64,000 nucleotides of DNA from Bacteroidales bacterium. Lineage in GTDB: Bacteria; Bacteroidota; Bacteroidia; Bacteroidales; P3. Below the pieces are notes generated by a model. It was not told the DNA's origin. It saw only the letters and a list, made by a program, of their open reading frames with translations, and did not search any database. The position numbers were made by a program, and so were the translations under genes. Below, piece by piece: positions 51,141 through 60,100 of this stretch (the stretch's first letter is position 1; every line of letters begins with the position of its first letter). The stretch is taken from NCBI GenBank assembly GCA_031257915.1, contig JAIRNR010000007.1, positions 62,001-126,000 on the forward strand, in the 5' to 3' direction.

Positions 51141-52883
51141 ATGAAACGAATAATATTAACAGTGGCGATTGCATTATTTGCTGCTGCGGTTGTTTCGTTG
51201 AAAGGGCAGGTGAATGTCAGCATTGTGCCGGAACAGAAGTCCGTACTTCTTGAGGTTTTCACCGGTATCAAATGCGGAAACTGTGCCGATGGTGATGCAA
51301 TGGCGGAGGCATTGCAAAATAAGTCGTTTTTGGGTAAATTTTTCGTTATTTCGTATCATACGGGTTATTACGCGGTTCCGTCAACAGGACAGCCCGATTA
51401 TCGTAATGACTATGCTGTTGCACTTGATTCTATGGGAGCGGGAGCTTATCCCCACGGAGCAATCAGCCGTCATTTTTTTCCGGACGCTGACCATTACAGT
51501 ACCCGCGACAGTGTTCGCAGCATGAGCCGCGGCGATTGGGCAAAGTCGGCAAAATACATAAACGCGGATACGGCAACGGTTAATTTGTGGATAAATGCCG
51601 TTCTTGACAGTGCTTCACGTGAATTGCGGGTGGACATAGAGGGCTATTTTACGCAAGTGCCGAAAGCAGCAGTAAAATATATGCTTAATGTTGCACTGTT
51701 GCAAAACCATATAAAAGGACCGCAAAGCGGTGCGCCCGACCCGAGCAACTACTATCACGAAAACATGTTCAGAGATTTTTTAACCGGTCAGTGGGGTGAA
51801 GAGATTGAAAATCCTGCGCAGCATGGCAGTTTTACAAAACAATATATCTACACTGTGCCGGAAGATTACCTTAACGTAGCAGTTAATTTACGCAATCTTG
51901 CAGTTGTTGCTTTTATTACTGAAGATCATTATGAAGTTGATAATGTGGTTGGTATGAAGCCTGTTCTTTCGGGCTTTTCAAATGAAAAAGACACAGCTGA
52001 AATTCACCTTGTGGAAACTGTTGGCTCGCGTTATGCCTACAATTATTTTCCCATTGTAATGCGCAATTTGGGCAATGATACCATAAAAACACTGACTTTT
52101 CAAGCCACGATTAACGGAACATCGCAGACAGCGCAGTGGCAGGGTACGATTCTGCCGTATGCTGATATTTTTACCGATGTGGACGTAGATGAGTACGATT
52201 TGAAATCCGGAAGCAACAGCGTTTCTTTTAAATTAACGCATGTTAATGGAGTGCCCCGCAGCGGGAATACAAAAACGTTCGGTTCGTTCAGCGCACCCTT
52301 TTTTGTAGAGGGAAGCAATACAATAGTATTTGAAATAGGAACCGATCTTTGGGGAGATGAGATAACATGGGCGGTTAAAGACAGAAACGGTAACTCAATC
52401 TACGAGGGAGGTCCTTATCCTGCGGGAGAACAGGTAATAGACAAAGACACATTTGTATTTCCGAATGGCGGTATATATGCCATTGAAGTTAAAGATTGGA
52501 TTGGAGACGGCATGCTTAAAGCACCGCAAGGTTATTACAAACTGCGTAAAGGTACGGGCGTGTTTGTTTTTGAGAGCAGAAATATAAGGGATTATGGCGA
52601 GTACTTTTTCTTTAGAGTTGATACTGTCGGAACTGTACTTTCACAGGAAGTTTCGGAACTCCGTAAAGCAGGCAGCGTAAAAATCTTTCCTAATCCGACA
52701 ACTGATTATATTACGGTAGATGTTCCCGGCGGCACGCCGCTTGAAATATACTCCGCACAAGGCAAATTACTTTCATATACAAAGAGTAATAAGATAGACA
52801 TGCGTGTTTATCCTTCGGGCATTTATTTTGTGAAAATTTACATGCCGGATAATCATTTGTTTGCTAAAGTGATTAAACACTGA
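51141..52883 (+). CDS. Omp28-related T9SS type A sorting domain protein (copy B)
   Basis: EVFTGIKCGNCADGDAMAE CxxC; CTD VKIFPNPTTDYITVDVPGG...YPSGIYFVKIYMPDNHLFAKVIKH. Confidence 0.82.
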   Translation: MKRIILTVAIALFAAAVVSLKGQVNVSIVPEQKSVLLEVFTGIKCGNCADGDAMAEALQNKSFLGKFFVISYHTGYYAVPSTGQPDYRNDYAVALDSMGAGAYPHGAISRHFFPDADHYSTRDSVRSMSRGDWAKSAKYINADTATVNLWINAVLDSASRELRVDIEGYFTQVPKAAVKYMLNVALLQNHIKGPQSGAPDPSNYYHENMFRDFLTGQWGEEIENPAQHGSFTKQYIYTVPEDYLNVAVNLRNLAVVAFITEDHYEVDNVVGMKPVLSGFSNEKDTAEIHLVETVGSRYAYNYFPIVMRNLGNDTIKTLTFQATINGTSQTAQWQGTILPYADIFTDVDVDEYDLKSGSNSVSFKLTHVNGVPRSGNTKTFGSFSAPFFVEGSNTIVFEIGTDLWGDEITWAVKDRNGNSIYEGGPYPAGEQVIDKDTFVFPNGGIYAIEVKDWIGDGMLKAPQGYYKLRKGTGVFVFESRNIRDYGEYFFFRVDTVGTVLSQEVSELRKAGSVKIFPNPTTDYITVDVPGGTPLEIYSAQGKLLSYTKSNKIDMRVYPSGIYFVKIYMPDNHLFAKVIKH

Positions 52884-53019
52884 CATTATTTTTAATAAGA
52901 CGAACGTGTAAAAAGCCGGCATCGGGGACTCGGCTGCAGTAGCGGTTTATGAGTTATAATCGTATGAAATTTCGGTAAACTTTTAAAAAGATTGCCACGT
53001 ATAAGGCGGGATTTTTGAG

Positions 53020-53027
53020 TATCTTTG
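53020..53027 (+). promoter_or_regulatory. -7 box TATCTTTG for the metalloprotease gene
   Basis: 4 nt upstream of ATG 53032. Confidence 0.6.
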
Positions 53028-53031
53028 TTTC

Positions 53032-54909
53032 ATGAAGAAAAATACATTCCTGTTATTCGTCATGCTTGGCAGTATTGTGACGGCAGCGGCACAACCGTTT
53101 ACCTGCGGTGCTGTTCCAGATACGGAAAATATACGTCAGACAAAAGTAAAAGTACCATTACGCGCAGCGGCAGAGAGCAATGCCGCCGTTACGGTTGATC
53201 TTCTGGTACTTTATACTTCGGCAGCAAATGCAATGGCTGTTAAAGACAGTATGGCTATTGACACTCTGATAAACCGGTCAGTGCAACGTGCCAATCTGGT
53301 AATGCAAAATTCAAATACAAACGTTACATTTAGAATAGTACACATACAGGAGGTGAATTACACCGAATCGGCAACGAACACAAACAACGATCTTGTAAAA
53401 CTCAGAAAAGTAGCGGACGATGAGGCAGACGAAGCACATGCCTTGCGTACACAGTATAATGCCGATATGGTCTTAATGGTAGTCGGCGATAATTCGTCCG
53501 GCGTGCTGGGTGCAGGGTACATACTCAATAGTGATGGTTACGGCGGTAGCCCGAGCAGTGCTTTTTCGGTAATGAAATTTAAGGCACTTTCGTCAGGGTA
53601 TGTTATGGTTCACGAAATGGGACATAACTTCGGCTGCGGACACCATAAAGAAACCGATAATAATTCACTTTACGGTTATTCTCACGGATATAAGGGAACA
53701 ACAACAAATGGCGATAATTTCTGTACGGTTATGACGTATGAAAATTCGAGCAGCGGTTTCTTTCCGCGTATTCCTTATTTCTCCGACCCCAATATTTCTT
53801 TTGGAGGAGTTCCTGTCGGAAGCGAGTCGGAAAGCAATAATGCAAAGACAATTCGCCAAACAAAGGAGTTAATAGCAAATTATTCCTCCGAATTACCGTA
53901 CACCGATAATTTTCTTAGAAATATAAATTTAAGCGCAGGAACGCTTTCGCCCGAGTTTAACGCAGGCATAAGGCAATACACTGTTACTGTGCCGGGTAAC
54001 GTTACAAGCATAGATATTGAAGGTGAAGCCAATTCGCCCTATTCTGCCGTAAGCGGCAATGTTAAAGGCAAAATACTGTCTGCAAGCGACAGTAACGTTG
54101 TTGAAATAAAGGTTGAGGATAGCTGGAGTAACAATGGCGTTAGAACATATACCGTAACGATTGTAAAACAGGATTTTCCTGCCGCACCTCCTGTAGTTTT
54201 TCCAAAAACGAATGCGGTAACATACAATCCCGCGCAGAAACTGCGGAACGTAACTCTTGCAGACGGCTCCGGAGACGGCACATTTGCGTGGGAAAATCCT
54301 GATACCGTGCCGACAGTAAATAATACCGGTTATAAAATGGTATTTAATCCCAACGATACGGTTAACTACGATTATACAGATGTTGTACTGTACGCAACGG
54401 TTTCTCTAACTGTATATAAATCAGACCAGATAATTACTTTTCCTGCTATTGAAGATAAACAGTGGTACGATTTGCCTTTTAATATAAATGCGTCCGTAAA
54501 TACCGCATTGCCGCTTATTTACAGGAGCAGTGATACGAATGTCGTAACGGTTTCATCCGGCGGATTAGCAACAATTGTTGATTCCGGCACAGTAACCATT
54601 ACGGTAAGTCAGGCTGGGGATGATAACTATAATCCTGCCGCCGCTCAGCAAACGTTTACGGTTCACGGACAACAGCCGTCTGTTATCACTGAAAGATTGC
54701 AGCATAAAAACTCAGGTATCTGTCCCAATCCTGTACGTGCGGGAGAATATGTGAGAATTGAGAAAGCGAGAGTAGTAGAAATTCGTGATATTACAGGCAG
54801 ATTATTACAGCGTTTAACGGTGGACGAGCGTTCGGACGGCTTATTTATTAAGGCTCCGGACAAAACGGGAATATATTTTATCAATAATAAAAAACTTGTA
54901 GTGATATAA
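53032..54909 (+). CDS. Secreted reprolysin-like (metzincin) zinc metallopeptidase with cadherin-like beta-sandwich domain and T9SS CTD
   Basis: HEMGHNFGCGH (HExxHxxGxxH, 53611-53643) and downstream CTVMTYE Met-turn; LRNINLSAGTLSPEFNAGIRQYTVTVP; C-terminal GICPNPVRAGEYVRIE...TGIYFINNKKLVVI. Confidence 0.88.
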   Translation: MKKNTFLLFVMLGSIVTAAAQPFTCGAVPDTENIRQTKVKVPLRAAAESNAAVTVDLLVLYTSAANAMAVKDSMAIDTLINRSVQRANLVMQNSNTNVTFRIVHIQEVNYTESATNTNNDLVKLRKVADDEADEAHALRTQYNADMVLMVVGDNSSGVLGAGYILNSDGYGGSPSSAFSVMKFKALSSGYVMVHEMGHNFGCGHHKETDNNSLYGYSHGYKGTTTNGDNFCTVMTYENSSSGFFPRIPYFSDPNISFGGVPVGSESESNNAKTIRQTKELIANYSSELPYTDNFLRNINLSAGTLSPEFNAGIRQYTVTVPGNVTSIDIEGEANSPYSAVSGNVKGKILSASDSNVVEIKVEDSWSNNGVRTYTVTIVKQDFPAAPPVVFPKTNAVTYNPAQKLRNVTLADGSGDGTFAWENPDTVPTVNNTGYKMVFNPNDTVNYDYTDVVLYATVSLTVYKSDQIITFPAIEDKQWYDLPFNINASVNTALPLIYRSSDTNVVTVSSGGLATIVDSGTVTITVSQAGDDNYNPAAAQQTFTVHGQQPSVITERLQHKNSGICPNPVRAGEYVRIEKARVVEIRDITGRLLQRLTVDERSDGLFIKAPDKTGIYFINNKKLVVI

Positions 54910-55037
54910 ATTTTGGAATATGCCTGCCGAATGGGGTGAAAAATCCCTGAAAGTTCACTTTGGCAATAATTTCACTGAGTTTGCTATACTCGCATAATTT
55001 CGCTATATTTGTATAATATATTATTCAAGATACCCGT

Positions 55038-55250
55038 ATGTCCAAAATTTCCGTTCTACTTTTGATCATAGTATTCACTATTGCGGTATCGGCCGCCGCA
55101 CAAAAGACAGTACTGCCGAATATAAATCATAAAAATATCCTGAATTTTGTGAACGTAAAGTCGCAACTTATTCCTAAATCTCACTACTAATAATAACGCG
55201 TACACATTGATCTTGCCATTGTTACTTAGTGGCGTTGGAAATACCGTCTA
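55038..55250 (+). pseudogene. Internally deleted, stop-containing remnant of an Omp28-like gene (copy C)
   Basis: MSKISVLLLIIVFTIAVSAAAQKTVLPNINHKNILNFVNVKSQLIPKSHY* matches the signal peptide of ORF 47549 fused to its LNHNNVLNSVNAKPQLTP segment; in-frame VHIDLA after the stops matches VHIGLA. Confidence 0.85.
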
Positions 55251-55299
55251 AAAAAATAACCCATAAAAAACAATTATTCTAAAATTAAACTATTTTCGT

Positions 55300-57078
55300 A
55301 TGAAACAAATTCTTTTTATTCTGATTACCCTGGTTCTTACAATCCCTGTTAAAGCGCAGTGGAGTTCCGATCCAACCGAAAACAATCAACTTGCTTTGGA
55401 AAACAACGTTTACGACTGGGACAGCCGTGTTCTTTCCGACGGTACTATTGCTGTTTATTACAATAAACCTGACGGATATTTTCCGACAGGAATTGGCGAT
55501 ACGGCATTTTTCCTTAAACACGTACTTATGCTTTATAATTCCGACGGTACTCCTGTTTGGGATTCTGCAAAAGTTTTCAGTAGTCCGAACAGGACATTTA
55601 CAATGGTTAACGAATACCTGTTTATAGACGGCGACGATAATATTATGGTTGCTGTTCCCGATTGCCGCTATGATACTTTCGGCGAAATGCATCCGTCGGG
55701 GTCTTATAAATGGTATAAAATGAATCTTACTTTGTACAAAGTAAGCAAAACGGGCGAGCATCTTTGGGGAGAAAATGGCGTTTCAATAGACAGCACGCCG
55801 CACGACTTAATCGCACAAACAAATGCTATTGCTCTTGAAAACGGCAGTATTATTGTGGCATATTCTCAGGAGGAAGCAGGGAACCTTAAAACAAAAATAG
55901 CGCGTCTTAACGCTGAAACAGGTGCGGTTATATGGCTTAAAGATCTGTTGCCCAATGGCTCAAATGCGAAACTCATAGACGGAGGTAATAATGAATTTAT
56001 AATTGTTTATAATTCTATTGCGGCTCAAAAACTTGATGCCGGTGGTAACGAAGTGTGGCCCCATACTGTTATTTACAACAAAGGCGGCTTCCCTGTGGCT
56101 CCGCTTCATACTAATATAAAAGTGTTGCCTGTTGAGCGCGGAGCATTTATAAGCTGGTACGCCGACCCGGACAACGACAATTTTGAAGATGCGTATTGTT
56201 CTTATATAAACAGAAATGGGGAGATCGTTTTTTCAGCAGGTACCGACGGTGTTAAACTCGGTATGAAAAACAATATTCGTCAATTCTCACCAACAGGAAT
56301 ATACGATCCTGTTAATAAATTTGTTTATTATATGTGGTGCGAAATGAGCAGCGGTCAAACCTGGAGCAATATGGTGGGGCAAAAAATATCTCTTACAGGT
56401 GAACTTATTTGGGATGCTAATGGTGTTGAGGTTGCTCCAATGTTGGAACGCCGTGTTTCCTATCCTTCAATGGGTATTGATGACGATGGCAACCCCGCTT
56501 TTTTCTACCTTGAAACGACAAACGGTCAAAATGACTTTGCGGGCTATGCGCAGAAACGCACTCCGGCAGGTGATTCTTTATGGAATGTTACTTTTACAAG
56601 TATTACGGATGATGACGAACATATTTACTCCAAATCGAACCTTATGGTATTGCCGTTTTCGCAAGACCAATGGGTAGCTCTTTGGAGTGATAATCGTCCG
56701 CTTTCCACAAATTTAATAGATCAAAATTCTGTTTGGGGGCAAAATATCAACAAAAACGGCAGTATTGGAGATGGTCAGCCTCCGATTACTGCAAATGAAG
56801 CGTCTGCAAAAGCAAATACAGGCAATACTCACTTTTTTGTTGCAAGCAACCCTGTTGCAGGCGAAGCGTCTTTTACGGTAAAAGGGCTTGAAGGACAAAA
56901 AATTGAAATAAGTATTTTAAATGCTGTCGGCAAAACAGCCGCAACAGTTTTTAAAGGTACTGTTGCCGGCATGGAAGAAAGTGTTGTATGGAATACAAGC
57001 TCGCTCTCAAAAGGCATTTATATAGCAAGATTAAGAACATCTGCGGGTGTTGAAACTATAAAATTAGTAATTAAATAA
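55300..57078 (+). CDS. Propeller-like T9SS type A sorting domain protein (copy B, paralog of 49343-51136)
   Basis: Extensive colinear similarity with ORF 49343, including signal peptide, QWSSDPTENNQ, HLWGENGVSID and CTD HFFVASNPVAGEASFTVKGLEGQKIEISILN. Confidence 0.82.
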   Translation: MKQILFILITLVLTIPVKAQWSSDPTENNQLALENNVYDWDSRVLSDGTIAVYYNKPDGYFPTGIGDTAFFLKHVLMLYNSDGTPVWDSAKVFSSPNRTFTMVNEYLFIDGDDNIMVAVPDCRYDTFGEMHPSGSYKWYKMNLTLYKVSKTGEHLWGENGVSIDSTPHDLIAQTNAIALENGSIIVAYSQEEAGNLKTKIARLNAETGAVIWLKDLLPNGSNAKLIDGGNNEFIIVYNSIAAQKLDAGGNEVWPHTVIYNKGGFPVAPLHTNIKVLPVERGAFISWYADPDNDNFEDAYCSYINRNGEIVFSAGTDGVKLGMKNNIRQFSPTGIYDPVNKFVYYMWCEMSSGQTWSNMVGQKISLTGELIWDANGVEVAPMLERRVSYPSMGIDDDGNPAFFYLETTNGQNDFAGYAQKRTPAGDSLWNVTFTSITDDDEHIYSKSNLMVLPFSQDQWVALWSDNRPLSTNLIDQNSVWGQNINKNGSIGDGQPPITANEASAKANTGNTHFFVASNPVAGEASFTVKGLEGQKIEISILNAVGKTAATVFKGTVAGMEESVVWNTSSLSKGIYIARLRTSAGVETIKLVIK

Positions 57079-57125
57079 AAATATAAAATAGCCAACCATT
57101 TATTCACTAAAATAATAAAACAGAA

Positions 57126-60100
57126 ATGAGAAAATTTTATTCAATCCTTGTTCTTTCCCTTTGCTTAATTGGAGTGTTGCAAGGGCAAAGTTATTCGCCG
57201 CAACTTTATAAATTTGCGTGGGACACAAACGCGAAAACGCTTACTCCGCTTGTTGGAAGTATGCGGGTAACGGCTATTTCCGACACTGTTGGCGCAGGTC
57301 AAACAACAATTGCCGCCGCTTTTCCCGACAATGTTGTTATTCCTTCGGTAGAAGGTTATGCTGAAAACGGTTTCCCGATCGGCTTCGATTTCGTTTTTCA
57401 TGGAGACACATTTAACGAGTTCCTTATTTCGGGACGCGGTTTTATTAAACTTGGTAAAGACAGTGTTTCTTTACATTTCGGCAAATCAAGTGACGACGCC
57501 AATAGCAAAGGCATTTTATCTAACGAAAGTATAGGTTTGGACGCTGATGAGAACGTATATGGACGTTACAATACTTCAATCAGTTATATGTTAGAGGGGG
57601 CGCAGCCGAACAGAGTTTTAACTGTTGAATTTCTTAATTTAGGCTACGACGCCTCCGGAGCAGACAGCATTTCATATCAAATAAAATTGTATGAAACATC
57701 TAATGATATTCAAATAATTTTTGGGGATATGTACGTTATCCTTGCTAGAGCATGGTTTGGTATTGGTATTGCTAAAGCATGCTATCCGACTTCGGATATT
57801 CATTTAAGGTTACCTGCAGGTAATTCAAGAGACTGGACACAAACGGTAATGTCACAATCTACGAGTGCGCGTTCATCGCTTGGAAACTCACACTTTCTTC
57901 CGGCGGGTTTAAGATTTACGTGGTCAGTGCCGGATCCATGTACTGTTCCAACTGCTTCCGCAACATCTTTCAGTATAAACGATCGTGCATCTACATTTAT
58001 TAAAGGCACTGTTTTACTGCCTGCCGCAGGTGCTGACGGCTATGAAATTTATACTTCCGACGTAAAAACATCCGATATTAGCGGGATGACGTTGCTTAAA
58101 GAGGGTGCTCTTGCCGCTACCGTCAATTTTCAAACACCAAACGTCACGACGCCAAGTACCGATGGTACTGTTGATGGCTGGAAACAAGATATTCCATCTT
58201 ACGCAAAAAAATATTTCTATGCTTATTTGGTAAATTCTAATTGCATCGGCAAAGAGTATAGCTCTGTTATTGTGGACAGTGCCGAATTTATGCCTCTGCC
58301 CCCAACATCATTTACGGTTACTGCTACCGATTCGGGAATCCTGTTATCTGCCTCTGCAAATAATGCAGTAGATTCCATAATTATAGCTTTAAGCCCTCAT
58401 CCGGGAGGAGGGGCAAATGGTAACCCAACCCCCATGCAGGGATTTTTCGGAATTCCTGCAGGAATTGTCAATATTGGCGATACATTAGAATATAATTCCA
58501 ATTTACAGGATCCGTATGACCAGTGTCCCAATCAGATGAGAGTTTCGCCCTATCAGGGTTGCGATAATTTGCCTAATGCGGGCATTGTTATTTATAAGGG
58601 AACAGGCGTAAATGATTTTATCTATAATGATAATATACAGCCAAACCGCAAATATCACTTCGCTGTGTGGACAAAAAATTCCAAAGGTGAATACTCAACC
58701 GTAAGCGAGCGTATTTCTGTTTTCACAATGCCTGTTACGCCTTATACGATTAATTTTGAACAAACTTACGTTCGGTTTACTGCGCCCACAGGTTGGACTG
58801 TAAATACGGCAGGCGGACTTATATTTCGGACTTCTCAGACACTCAACGGCTTTACTCCGTCACAAATTTATCCGGAAGATAGCAACGTTTTAATAGAAAG
58901 TCCTTATATAAAAACGGAAAGCGTTAACGGTGTGCGTGCTAAGTTTGGTATTACCGGTTACAGCAGAATTGGAAGTACCAGTGTTGCGCTTGCTCAGAGT
59001 TTTACTGAAAAAGATACGTTTTACTTTGAATATACGACAGATGGCATAAACTATACTGTAGCTGATATGTGGGTTAAAGACGCCATGCCGAATATTTCAT
59101 CTTCCAGATCAGATTTGAAAATACGAATGCCCAATGCAACAACTACTTTTAAATTCAGAATGCGTTGGAATAATATTATGGCTGACGGTACATCATACCG
59201 GAATGTAGCAATCAGCAATTTCATAATTGAAGATATTCCTGACTGCGATCCTGTTGCAGCAAGCGATATTTATGTTACTTTAGACGGCACAAGTGCTATT
59301 GTCGGATGGAAGAGTCAGGATATAACCGATGCAACTGCGTTTGACGTGCGCTATAAATCGGCAAGCGATAATACGTGGACAACAGTGCGTGTAAACCGTG
59401 ATACCGTTATTCTTACAAATCTCCCGCAAGCACAATTGATGAATTTGGAAATCAGTGCAGTATGCGCTGTCGGTAAAGTTTCTCCTTATGTACCTGTAAG
59501 GGATTTTTATTTTTATACAGGATATAATACTTTGCCGTTTCGCGATAATTTTGATATGAGTTTCACAGATATTGCAAATGCGGCAAGTACTGCCGGACTA
59601 AAGTATTTCCCGGCTTTTTGGGATGAATTCAGATTTTCCGATGTTGCTCCGTATGATGTGTTTAACGATACAAATACAAGTGGAAAGATTTACAAATATC
59701 CTCATAATCTATATACGGCAAATTATGCATATCTGCTTTATGGGCGCGTTTATCAATGGAAAGGTACTTATGATAACTATTTGTATAATAATGGTCAAAA
59801 TCAGGCAATGATTTTAAAGCATTCCGGTGCAACTGCAAATCCGAGAATAGGCTGGTTTGTAACAAGAGAAATTCAAAATTTGAAATCCGATACGAAAATT
59901 GCTTTTGATATGGCAGTAAAACAATCGGCTGCTGTTGCTTTGAGCGATGTAACAGGATTAACCCCCGGTGCAAAATTCTATGTTGCTTTTATACCTCATT
60001 CTGCTGACGATACGGTAACCATAACAAAAGCCAATCTTTTACTTGAATTGGATTCTGCTGCTATTATAAGCACTTTCTCAGGTAATGATTCTGTTCATTA

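Noticed and set aside
52910-52940. AGCCG...CGGCT inverted repeat after the second Omp28-like gene
   Set aside because: Short stem with no T tract; not a convincing terminator.
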